DNA of 64,000 nucleotides from Chrysopilus asiliformis (taxonomy: Eukaryota; Arthropoda; Insecta; Diptera; Rhagionidae): contig OZ035962.1 of NCBI GenBank assembly GCA_964034945.1, positions 50,214,231-50,278,230 on the forward strand. The letters run 5' to 3'. The translations under genes and the position numbers were made by a program. Every line of letters starts with the position of its first letter. The first letter of the stretch is position 1. Below the pieces are notes generated by a model that did not search any database, was not told where the DNA came from, and was given only the letters and a program-made list of their open reading frames with translations. Shown here piece after piece: positions 44,789 through 54,877 of the stretch.

Positions 44789-45063
44789 AATTTGCCTCAA
44801 AACGACAGGAACGGGAAGGGGTTGTGTGGGGGAGGGGGATGGGGGAAGGGAGGGGCGGAGGGGGGAATGGGTAGGGGTAGGTATCTTTCCCCCTCCCCAC
44901 ACCCCCACCTCCATCTCCCTCCCCCTACCACCCACCCCCCCCCGCCTACCCCCTGCACCACCCACTCCCCCCTCGCCCACCCCTCCCCCTCCCTTCCCCA
45001 CCCCTCCCCTAACCATCCCTTCCCTCCCACCCTTCCCGATCCCGTCGTTTTGAGACAAATTAA
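44789..45063. repeat. G-rich/C-rich inverted repeat
   Basis: The outer arms CCTCAAAACGACAGGAACGG and its inverted partner near 45040 bound a G-run block (44814-44880, many runs of 3-6 G) followed by a C-run block (44890-45040). The strand asymmetry flips in the middle. Strong potential for G-quadruplex and i-motif structures. All reading frames across it are Gly/Pro artefacts. Confidence 0.8.
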
Positions 45064-45531
45064 ATTTTCCCTCATTTCGATCGATTTCGATCATTTTTCC
45101 ATATAAAAAAATGAGTTGACTAAATTGAATTACCACGAAATATGGTGCACGATCCTTATAAATTACTAGCAGACCCTTCGTTGGCAGCTAAAAGTTTTTT
45201 GTATAAATTTTAGAATGCCAAAAAACCATAAATAACTTAAAAAGTTTTGGGAAAAAATGTTATCCTTACAGAACCTTCCGTTTCGAATTTTGAAATTCCA
45301 ACACTGGATTCGTGATCAGCGACCCCAAAAACCCCCTAATGCCGATCTTTCCCAGGAAAAACTGGAGAAAGGATATTTGCGTTATCCTTATAGGACCTTC
45401 CGTTTCGAATTTTGAAAATCTAATACCGGAAAAATAGGAAAAAGGATATTTGTGTTATCCTTACAGGACCTTCCGTTTTGAATTTTTAAAATCTAATACC
45501 GGATTCGTGATCAGCGACCCGAAAAACCCTA

Positions 45532-46831
45532 AAGACTGTATCGAAAAGTATGGAAACAAAAAGTATGGGATTAAAAAGGCGTAATTTAGTTTTTTTTTTA
45601 AGAAAAATTTTATAAAATTGGTTATTAAGTACATATTTCTTTATATGTATATACAACATTTCAAAAATATTTTTTATGTTTTTACGATTCGCCGCACTTT
45701 TGTTCTAATATATCCATTACATTGTGGACAGTACTATTCTTTATAGTTTTCGAGATTTTTTGCCAGTCTTTTTTGAATTGCTCCATATCATTAGTTTCCA
45801 GACACATTTTCCGAAGGTTTCGCTTCATTATTGCCTAAAATTTTTCGATGGGACGAATTTCTGGGCAATTTGGTGGAGTCATTGTTCTTGCCACAAAATT
45901 GACTCCATTTGTTGACATCCATTCAATGGTGTTTTTTGCATAGTGACATGATGCCAAATCTGCCCAAAACAACATAGATCCTTCGTGTCTTCGAATCATG
46001 GGCAGCAACCGTTTTTTTAGACACTCTTTGACGCACAAATCAGTCAACTGGTTCATCGTTGTGAAAAATGCAGATGATTTCAGGCCACATTCGCAAATTG
46101 CTTGCCATACCATCACTTAGGCTCCGAATTTTTCCACCTGAATCGACTTTTGTGCTTCGTTTATATCGTCCCCTCTTGCAATCGTAAAGTACTGAGGTCC
46201 TGGTAATGTACGATAATCCATTTTAACGTACGTTTCATCATCCATAATGATGCATTGTTTTTTTTTTTTGGTTAAAATGGTGTCATACAATTTCCGAAGC
46301 CGCGGTTTCACGCAGGCTGCCTGTTTTTCGGTAAGTTTCGGTTGTCGTTGCTTCCGATTGGTCTTCATATTGTTGCGCTTTTTGGCTAGCTGAACCATTT
46401 CAGCAAGTGTTTTACATTTTTTCGCGACATCTCTAACCGAAACACTGCAATCACGCCGAATTGCTGCACAAATACTTTGATCCATTTTTTCGCGTCTAGG
46501 CCCTGGTTTTCTCCCAGTTTTTTTCTTATCCTCGAATGTCAGTTCCTCCCCAAACTTCTTGATGGCAGTAAAAATTGCTTTTAGCCTTACACCTTCCTGT
46601 TTTGTTACTGGCCTCATGTTGATGCCCTTTTCGAAATGCCATTTGTCCACAATCCTTTTTCGTTACTCTACAGAAAGACCTCGTGTTTCGTAAAATAAAA
46701 TTAAAATCGGATAGGGTAATTAAATTGTCAAACTCTCAGACGTTTTTTTGACTAAACAAATTTGACTAAAAAGCAACAGCATGCTAATATTGGCTCATTG
46801 CAGTTGTTTTCATACTTTTCGATACAGTCTT
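45532..46831 (-). mobile_element. DD37E-type mariner (copy 2), complete ends
   Basis: 1,300 bp with inverted ends AAGACTGTATCGAAAAGTAT / CTTTTCGATACAGTCTT and TA duplications (45530-45531, 46832-46833). More complete than copy 1. Confidence 0.85.
45690..46690 (-). pseudogene. DD37E mariner transposase (copy 2)
   Basis: Same protein as copy 1 with the full catalytic core: Asp in IIMDDETYVK, Asp in FWADLASCHY, and Glu in CPEIRPIEKF. The spacing from the second Asp to the Glu of PIE is 37 residues, the DD37E class known mainly from mosquitoes. Stops: TAA near the N-terminus (copy 1 has CAA, Gln), TAA at 46117, and TAG replacing Trp after PIEKF. Dead, but the lesions are few. Confidence 0.85.
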
Positions 46832-47437
46832 TATTTTGCCAATTTTTCCGGGGAAAAATGGGAAAAAGGATATTTGCGTTATCCTTGCAGGACCTTCCGT
46901 TTCGAATTTTTGAAAAACTAATACCGGATTCGTGATCAGCGACCCCAAAAACCCCATAATGGCAATTTTTCCGGAGAAAAATGAGAAAAAGGATATTTGC
47001 GTTATCCTTATAGTACCTTCCGTTTCGAATTTTGAAATTCCAACACCGGATTCGTGATCAGCGACCCCAAAAACCCCATAATGGCCATTTTTCCGGGGAA
47101 AAATGGGAAAAAGGATATTTGCGTTATCCTTACAGGACCTTCCGTTTCGAATTTTTAAATTCCAACACCGGATTCGTGATCAGCGACCCCAAAAACCCCA
47201 TAATGGCAATTTTTCCGGAGAAAAATGGGAAAAGGGATATTTGCGTTATCCTTACAGGACCTTCCGTTTCGAATTTTAAAATCTAACATAGCTAAAAACC
47301 TGCTCCTGGCAACGCAGATCATTTTGCAAAAAACCGCGTCAAAATCGGTCTAGTAGTTTTTAAGTTTTGTAATTTCAAACGGACAGACAGACCAACAAAC
47401 CAACAAACATCAATTTTTATATATATAGATTTATACT

Positions 47438-48798
47438 CTATAGCAGACCCTTCATTGGCAGCTAAAAGTTTTTTGTATAAATTTTAGAATGCCAAAAAAA
47501 CATAAATAACTTAAAAAGTTTTGGGAAAAAATGTTATCCTTACAGGACCTTCCGTTTCGAATTTTGAAAATATAATACCGAATTCGTGATCAGCGACCCC
47601 AAAAACCCTATAATGCAAATTTTTCCGGGGAAGAATGGGAAAAAGGATATCTGTGTTATCCTTAGAGAACCTTCCGTTTGGAATTTTGAAAATCTAATAT
47701 CGGATTCGTGATCAGCGATTCCAAACATAATGCCAATTTTCCCGGGGAAAAATGAGAAAAAGGATATTTGTGTTATCCTTACAGAACCTTTCGTTTCAAA
47801 TTTTGAAAGTCTAATACCCGATTCGTAATCAGCGACCCCAAAAACCCTATAATGCAAATTTTTCCGGGGAAAAATGGGAAAAAGGATATTTTCATTATCC
47901 TTACAGGACCTTCCGTTTCGAATTTTGAAAATCTAATACCGGATTCGTGATCAGCGACCCCAAAAACCCTATAATGCAAATTTTTCCGGGGAAAAATGGG
48001 AATAAGGATATTTTTATTATCCTTACAGGACCTTCCGTTTCGAATTTTGAAAATCTAATACCGAATTCGTGATCAGCGACCCCAAAAACCCTATAATGGA
48101 AATTTTTCTGGGGAAAAATGGGAAAAAGGATATTTCCATTATCCTTACAGGACCTTCCGTTTCGAATTTTGAAAATCTAATTCGTGATCAGCGACTCCAA
48201 AAACCCTATAATGCAATTTTTTCCGGGGCAAAATGGGAAAAAGGATATTTTCGTTATCCTTACAGGACCTTCCGTTTCGAATTTTGAAAATCTAATACCG
48301 AATTCGTGATCAGCGACCCCAAAAACCCTATAATGCAAATTTTTCCGGGGAAAAATGGGAAAAAGGATATTTCCATTATCCTTACAGGACCTTCCGTTTC
48401 GAATTTTGAAAATCTAATACCGGATTCGTGATCAGCGACCCCAAAAACCCTATAATGCAAATTTTTCCGGGGAAAAATGGGAAAAAGGATATTTTCATTA
48501 TCCTTACAGGACCTTCCGTTTCGAATTTTGAAAATCTAATACCGAATTCGTGATCAGCGACCCCAAAAACCCTATAATGCAAATTTTTCCGGGGAAAAAT
48601 GGGAAAAAGGATATTTCCATTATCCTTACAGGACCTTCCGTTTCGAATTTTGAAAATGTACATAGCTAAAAACCTGCTCCTGGCAACACAGATCATTTTG
48701 CAAAAAACCGCGTAAAAATCGGTCCAGTAGTTTTTGCGTTTTGTAATCTCAAACCAACCAACAAACCAACAAACTTCCATTTTTATATATATAGATTA
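47438..48798. repeat. 122-bp tandem array of module Pb (copy 2)
   Basis: About nine units; one unit (near 48180) has lost some 12 bp (AATACCGGAT). Flanked by the same head and tail as in P1. Confidence 0.85.
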
Positions 48799-49092
48799 AT
48801 CCTTTTAAATTTTGCTTTTCCAGAGCCGTTAATTAAAAGGTGTTAAAAATTCGAGATTTTAATTTTTTAAAGTTCATAAGATTTAATTGTTAATTGTACT
48901 AGTAATGATTGATCAAACAATCAACAATTAATTAATTGTTAATTGTGAAAAATACAATTAACAATTAATTAATTGTTAATTGCAGAAATTTACAATTACA
49001 ATTGATTAATTGTCAATTGCAGAAATCTACAATTACAATTGATTAATCGTTAATTGTTAATTGCACTGACAATTACATTTTGCCCAACACTG

Positions 49093-50262
49093 CCGGACAG
49101 GCACGAGTACAGACTGGAACATTCAAACTAATACACGTGATTGACCTGGACGAATACGAACAAAGCATACAAGAAATCATACCAACTATAAATTCCCACA
49201 GGAACCACTATTTATATCCCTACCTCAGCCACGAAACGCAACAAATTCAAAATTTAGTAAAGAATCTAAAACCGAGAAAAACGAAAAGATCACTTAACTT
49301 CTTAGGCAGTGCTTGGAAGTGGATCACGGGTACCCTCGACCACGATGACTTTGTAACAATAAGAGAAAAAATGGATAATCTATTAAACAATAATAAACAA
49401 GTTATAATAAACAATATGTATCAAAATAGAATAAATAATATAACAAAAGTGACAAACGAAATCGAAAAAATGTTAAAAGAAAATAAAAATGTTAATCAAG
49501 AAGAAATTACGAATATTCAATATAAAATAAAAATACTTAAAGAAGATTTAGAAAATATAAACCACGCCATACATTGGGCCAAATTAGGAATAATAAATTC
49601 ATTGATCTTATCAAAAGACGAAATACAATTAGCTGTAAGAACATTATTAAGAGAAAATTTACCATTCGAAACAATAGAAGAAGCTTTAGATCTCTCATAA
49701 GTAAAAATCATAACAAATTCAGTATCAATTTTATACATTATTAATATACCATTAACTAGTAAAGAACATTATCAGAAACTTTTGTTAAAAGCAGTAAAAA
49801 GAAATAACTTTGCAACCGAACTATTATATGAAGAAATTCTAAAAAACAATGATGAAATTTTAGGAATAGTAAGAAATTGTAAAACTTATAATCATATTAG
49901 TATTTGTAAAAATTCAGATATTGCTGAACTATCAAACCCAACGTGCATACCAAACATACTAAAAAGCAGAAAAGCTACCTGCAACGTCATAGATAGCCAA
50001 CATCTACCAACAGTGGATGAGATTTCAACAGGAATCATCCTCCTGAATAACTTTCACGGAAGATTAGGAATTGGAACAACCCAACCAGCTCTCAACGGCA
50101 CCTTTCTATTAAAGTTCCACAATCTAACAGTAAACATTGATGGCGGACCCTTCACTTCAAAGGAAGCATCCAGCCACCAAATCCTGCCCGCAGTACTTCA
50201 ACCTACCCCTAAGGAAAAGGAACATCGAAAATTATTATCCCTGCAATTGATGCACGAACTAC
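49093..50262 (+). pseudogene. env: Errantivirus Env, truncated
   Basis: Resumes with ARVQTGTFKLIHVIDLDEYE and continues through a basic furin-like site ending KTKR, immediately followed by SLNFLGSAWKWITG, the hydrophobic fusion-peptide position of insect errantivirus envelopes. A coiled-coil-rich region and a Cys-containing C-terminal domain follow. One in-frame TAA (49698-49700). The frame ends at the hAT-E insertion (LMHELHKP), so the transmembrane anchor is missing. With the anchor lost and a stop present it cannot make a functional envelope. Confidence 0.85.
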
Positions 50263-51062
50263 ACAAACCAGGGGCGTGGCGTCATTGGATGCAAGGGATG
50301 CATTGCATCCCTTACAAATCTCACAAAAATATTGGTAACTGAGTTTGTAAGTTGAAACATTTTTTTTCCAAATTCGATCATAATTAAGTTTGAGTTTATT
50401 GTTAGAATTACTGTTTTGTGCCCTTTGTAGCTTCGGTACGGCACAAAATGGATTTTATCATACAGTCGTGATATATTCAAACGCGAATGCCTTTAAAAAA
50501 AGAGAGAATTTCTTAACTTGCCTTTGAAACTGTGTGGTGGAAGCAGAAATTATTGTTGCATTTTGTACGAAGAGAGATGAAACTGAATTTTAAGAGATGA
50601 GAACCTACGTTAACGACTGGAGAAAAGAGAAAATGTGGATGCAAAATAAAAATTGCTTCCACCTCAGCAGAAGTCAAATAATTTGCGCTTTTATTTAAAT
50701 AACTAAAAAACTAAGATCCGTATTTAAAAAGTTTTTTTGGAGGACATTTAGATGATTTTGTTTTGAGTAATTCTATATCTAATATTCATACCTTTTTGAA
50801 AAAAAAATACGCGGTTTTCGCGTTTAAAAAAACCATTCCAAAAATAAAAATTTCTTTCTGGCGATCATTTCTCTTTTGCCTCGTAATGTCATATGCAACA
50901 GGAAGATGTGAAATAAGCAATTCGAATCGTTGCTTTCGAGTGAAAATAAGTAAAAAAAAATGCATTAAGGCAAATTGGTAGTAGCGTTTCTGCATGCGTA
51001 GTTAGTATTGTCTTAAATTGTTTATTTATTAGCGTGTTTTTTTATTGTGTGATTTTTGTAAT

Positions 51063-51340
51063 TTCAATAGGCAGATTGTTGTGTAATCGATAGCTTATTA
51101 AAACAATCATTTAGTTCGCGCCCTTTTTCTGAAAAACAAAATATTCTTGATCGCGGGAGACCAAAACCAAAGTCAAATATAACAACAGTAAATAAAAGTT
51201 GTACGAGACAATTTTCGGTCAAAGTTTACGAAGATTTTAATTGGCTTTGCGGTTGTGCAAATAAGCAAAAGTTATTTTGTGTTTACTTTTTTCGAAGGAT
51301 AACAACGTTTGGCAATCTGTAAGTTACAGCGATTTAAATA
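51063..51340 (+). pseudogene. hAT transposase N-terminal exon in E1
   Basis: Reads EKQNILDRGRPKPKSN, TVNKSCTRQFSVKVYEDFNW and LCGCANKQKLFC, then loses seven bases (TGGCCTT in E2) and the frame. It matches the TTF-type zinc-finger region of hAT transposases (ZMYM1-like proteins), which binds DNA. Confidence 0.65.
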
Positions 51341-51675
51341 ATTTTCATAAAGCTGTTTAATTCTTTTCAGAATTAACAATTATGCGAAAAATCGTAAATA
51401 TTTTATTTTAAAACAGTATTTTTTATACAAAAAGATCATTAATTTACTTTTTCTCTCGATTCGGATGTGTCTCGAATTTAAAAACAAACACATTATAATT
51501 TCGTAGTCTGGGGATCAAAGATCGGATGAATTTTTCATAATCATTTTCATAATTATAAAGTACAAGTTATTTCAAAGTTTTAAACTTTTTATTATTTTAT
51601 TTTCATTCATTTAAGTAGCTAACGAGAGATGCATTTTTTCACAACACAAAAAATACCTTTATTAATACATAACAT

Positions 51676-52165
51676 GTATTAATACATAAGAACCTGTAAA
51701 ATAACCAAAACCATGTGGAAGTCACGCAATCCTAAGAGGACCAGCAGTCTTCTACAGCTATCACGTGCGCGATGTCGGACACTGGTAGGAATTTATACAG
51801 GACACGTTCTCATAGGCGAACACGCTTTCCGGTTGGGCCTGGTGGACTCTAATCTGTGCAGGAGCTGCAAGGAGCCCGGAACAGTGGAAACCCTAGAACA
51901 TCTATTATGTATATGCCCCGCGCTGGCAAGAGCAAGATGCCAGCATCTGGGTGGGCACTCGCTTGGTAGCCTAGAGGTAGCTGCCAAGTTCGATCTGAAA
52001 AACATCTTAAACTTCGCGATGGCTACGGGAGTCTTTGATCTCACAAAGACATAGCCACAACGGACAACAGGACTTAGGCATCCTTTGTGGTAGCGCTATG
52101 GACCCTAGCGGTCTATGCGAGGCCCTGCAATCGAGCAGGCCGCCACCGAACCTAACCTAACCTAC
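51676..52165 (+). mobile_element. LINE 3' fragment (RNase H-bearing clade) nested in E1
   Basis: A 490-bp 5'-truncated insertion flanked by ATAACAT duplications (51669-51675, 52166-52172). It carries the ORF2 end from 51713 to 52054: CRTLVGIYTGHVLIGEHAFR, CRSCKEPGTVETLEHLLCIC (zinc-finger-like C-x2-C-x9-H-x4-C), stop, then a short 3' region ending in CCTAACCTAACCTAC. Typical of I/LOA/jockey-type elements of Diptera. Confidence 0.75.
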
Positions 52166-52257
52166 ATAACATAAAAACCTTAAGTTGGCAATTAAATTCC
52201 AAAAAATTAAAATTTGCATCCCTAGCTTCAAAACTCACGCCACGCCCCTGGTATAAA

Positions 52258-52389
52258 CCCTGCTTTAGATAAGTTAGTTTTAGGAAAATTAATTTAAGAA
52301 AATTCAGTTGTAATTTGTAGCTTGAACGAAAAGGTTGAATTAATAAAGAATATTTTTTTTGACACAAGTTCGTATTAATAAAATTAACT
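52258..52389 (+). repeat. Errantivirus 3' LTR, right half
   Basis: TTTAGATAAGTTAGTTTTAG to AAATTAACT, collinear with the 5' LTR. The left half and the env end are missing between hAT-E1 and this point. Confidence 0.75.
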
Positions 52390-52393
52390 TATA

Positions 52394-52704
52394 TAAGTAT
52401 GTATTTCATTAGTAAGAGAGCGATATTTCGCTCCCAGCATTATACTTGTGTTCAGGGTTGTGAGATTTTTGATCTTCGAAATCGTAGTAAATCGGCCGAA
52501 AAATAGTAGTAGAATCGATGAAATAGTAATTTATGTAAAACCTTCGTCATTATATATATAACTAATTTGAACGAAAGACTAGAAATGGGAGTGTTTTGAA
52601 CACTGTATGTATGATATTTAATTCATACTTCTCTTATCATAAACCAATTACTTATAAATAAAATTATTATTATAAATAAAATTATTATATTATAAATTTA
52701 TGAA
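52394..52704. other. Unassigned flanking sequence
   Basis: No gene or repeat recognised. Confidence 0.4.
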
Positions 52705-52950
52705 ACCGAATATCTCAAAAACGCTGCATCTTATCAAAAAAGTGCAAGAACAAAAGTTATTTAGGATATGATTCTACATAAAACCCCCATACATCAAAAT
52801 CCGATTGGAATAAATTTTTTAAAAAATCTAATTAGAAAGTTTGACTTCAAACTGGAATTTTGATACAACTGTTCGCCGTTCACTTAAATCACCATACGGG
52901 TTTTCAATAATTGCCAGATTGGCAATTATAGCTTTTGTTATGTTTTAAAT
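52705..52950 (-). mobile_element. MITE family C, copy 6 (half)
   Basis: GAATATCTCAAAAACGCTGC through AATCACCATACGGG and the GCTATAATTGCCAA-type flank; the microsatellite half is absent. Confidence 0.65.
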
Positions 52951-53119
52951 AAAAATTGGTTTCCTTAATTTCCTTTTCACTAAAATTTCTTACTTAAATA
53001 TCTATTGGCGATCGTTGTAGGCGGATCCACGTCTTCTGGACGAGACAGACACTTTGCTTTTTTTAAAATTTATTTATGACTACAAAATACAGTCCAGACT
53101 TGTTAACTAGCCTTTATTT

Positions 53120-53785
53120 AGTAAAAAACAAATAAAAAAATATTCAATTTAACAAAACAAAACTCCCAGAATAAAAAAAAAAATTTTTTTGGAAAAAAAT
53201 TCCGCGTCAAATTATATGAAACAATGCATCTTTTCTTTAATAACTTTTTACACAGGCCTCTAAAAAGTATGCTCTTTGCAGCCAAATGTGCGCATTCGTT
53301 TATTCTTGCATTTGGCATCAATAACTCATTTTCGCAAAAAAGTGGACATGACCGCTTTTTGCACCGAGGTCTTGAATTTTCGTTTTAGAAAAACTTTACA
53401 ATAGAAAAAGTTTACTTCCACAACTGCACGAAAGAAAAACTGGGCTAAAAAAAAAACTCGAGATATTAAAAAAGTCTGTTGGATTTACCAATTCCGCGTT
53501 TCAACTGCAGTTTTTTAATAAAGCTTCTCTAAAAAAGATTTCTCACAGATCCATAACAGATCCATATGGATCATTAAAAAAAACAGCTAATGTATATATG
53601 TAATTGTTGCTCGGAGTGGCGATAGATGTGAAAACCAGACTAATGTTAATGATTTTAATTTACAAATTATGAAATATTAATTTTTGATACTACAAATAAT
53701 TTCAAAATTCAAAAAAATTCTGTTATTTCATAGTTTAAGGTTATCACTTCTGTCGGCAGTCCCAATGACTGCTTTGTTTTTTTAA
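53120..53785 (+). mobile_element. Repeat family D, copy without copia or MITE
   Basis: The uninterrupted reference copy for the copia insertion site (AAATTATATGAAACAATGC). Ends TCTGTCGGCAGTCCCAATGA plus poly-T. Confidence 0.7.
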
Positions 53786-54269
53786 TTTAATTTAAGGGTA
53801 TTTTAAATACTTTTTATTTAATGGTCAGAAATACCACAAATAAGCAATTCAAGCAGGGGCGTGGCGTGAGTTTTGAAGCTAGGTATGCAAATTTTATTTT
53901 TTTGGAATTTAATTGTCAACTTAAGGTTTTTATGTTATTAATAAAGGTATTTTTTGTGTTGTGCAAAAATACATCTCTCGTTAGCTACTTAAATGAATGA
54001 CAATAAAATAATAAAAAGTTCAAAACACTAAAACAACTTGTACTTTATGATTATGAAAATGATTATGAAAAATGCATCCGATCTTTGATCCCCAGACTAC
54101 GAAATTATAATGTGTTTGTTTTTAATTCGAGACACTTATATATCCGAATCGAGAGAAAAAGTAAATTGATGATCTTTTTGTGTAAAAAATACAGTTATAA
54201 AATAAAATATTTACGATTGTCCGCATAAACCCGGATACACCAAGATCGTTCTTAACTCAGAATTGCTAA

Positions 54270-54605
54270 TTAAACAGCTTTATGAAAATTATTTAAATAG
54301 CTGTAACTTACAGATTGCCAAACGTTGTAATCCTTCGAAAAAAGTAAACAAGGCCAACAAAATAACTTTTGCTTATTTGCACAACCGCAAAGCCAATTAA
54401 AATCTTCGTAAACTTTGACCGAAAATCGTCTCGTACAACTTTTATTTACTGTTGTTATATTTAACTTTGGTTTTGGTCTCCCGCGATTAAGAATATTTTG
54501 TTTTTCAGAAAAAGAGCGCGAACTAAATGATTGTTTTAATAAGCTATCGATTACACAACAATCTGCCATTTTTACCAAACTATTGAAATCACAAAAATCA
54601 CACAA
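54270..54605 (-). pseudogene. hAT transposase N-terminal exon in E2
   Basis: 111 open codons ending at a stop: FSEKQNILNRGRPKPKLN, CTRRFSVKVYEDFNW, CGCANKQKLFCWPCLLFSKD and VWQSVSYSYLNNFHKAV. The C-x-C..FC-x2-CLLF pattern is the TTF-type zinc finger of ZMYM1-like hAT transposases. The DDE catalytic and dimerisation regions are absent from the element. Confidence 0.7.
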
Positions 54606-54877
54606 TAAAAAGACACGCTAATAAATAAACAATTTAAGACACTACTAACTACGCATGCAGAAACGCTACTACCAATTTGCCTTAATGCATTTTTTTTACT
54701 TATTTTCACTCGGAAGCAACGATTCGAATTGCTTATTTCACCTATTCCTGTTGCATATGACATTACGAGGCAAAAGAGAAATGATCGCCCGAAAGAAATT
54801 TTTATTTTTGGAATGGTTTTTTTAAACGCGAAAACCGCGTATTTTTTCTTCAAAAAGGTATGAATATTAGATATAGG

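Larger units (their letters stand above)
45166..48798. mobile_element. Composite P2 (modules Pa and Pb)
   Basis: Same order as P1 up to the Pb tail: CTAGCAGACCC head, Pa with mariner, Pa tail (..TATATATATAGAT at 47430), Pb head (TAGCAGACCC at 47441), 122-bp array and tail ending at about 48798. The inverted third module of P1 is absent. Confidence 0.75.
44453..49092. mobile_element. hAT-like composite J inside env, carrying P2
   Basis: Inverted tips CAGTGTTGGGCA / TGCCCAACACTG are flanked by an exact 8-bp duplication CCGGACAG (44445-44452, 49093-49100), diagnostic for hAT transposition. Both subterminal regions (44475-44640, 48870-49070) are dense in CAATTA/TAATTG motifs. The interior contains a G/C-rich hairpin (44789-45063) and the P2 composite with a mariner; no hAT transposase. 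Total 4,640 bp. Confidence 0.88.
50269..52250 (+). mobile_element. hAT-like element E1 in env, with nested LINE fragment
   Basis: Inverted ends CAGGGGCGTGGCGTCA and TCACGCCACGCCCCTG. The flanking octamers ACACAAAC and GTATAAAC match at only five of eight positions, so target duplication here is not clean. Includes a decayed transposase exon (51063-51340). Confidence 0.75.
34476..52389 (+). mobile_element. Errantivirus-like (17.6/gypsy-type) provirus with four nested insertions
   Basis: TATA duplications at 34472-34475 and 52390-52393 flank ends AGTTAACATAG and AAATTAACT, the AGTTAA/TTAACT termini and TATA target typical of insect errantiviruses (Metaviridae). Plus-strand order: 5' LTR, leader, gag, pol, env, 3' LTR remnant. 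Removing the nested inserts (35106-35812, 36563-40928, 44453-49092, 50269-52250) leaves about 6.2 kb, slightly less than a complete member, in line with a deletion of the env end and start of the 3' LTR. All genes are broken and the provirus cannot be functional. Confidence 0.88.

Noticed and set aside
44765..45136. Gly-rich and Pro-rich proteins on both strands
   Set aside because: Artefacts of the G-run/C-run hairpin; all six frames are open because stop codons are absent from such sequence.
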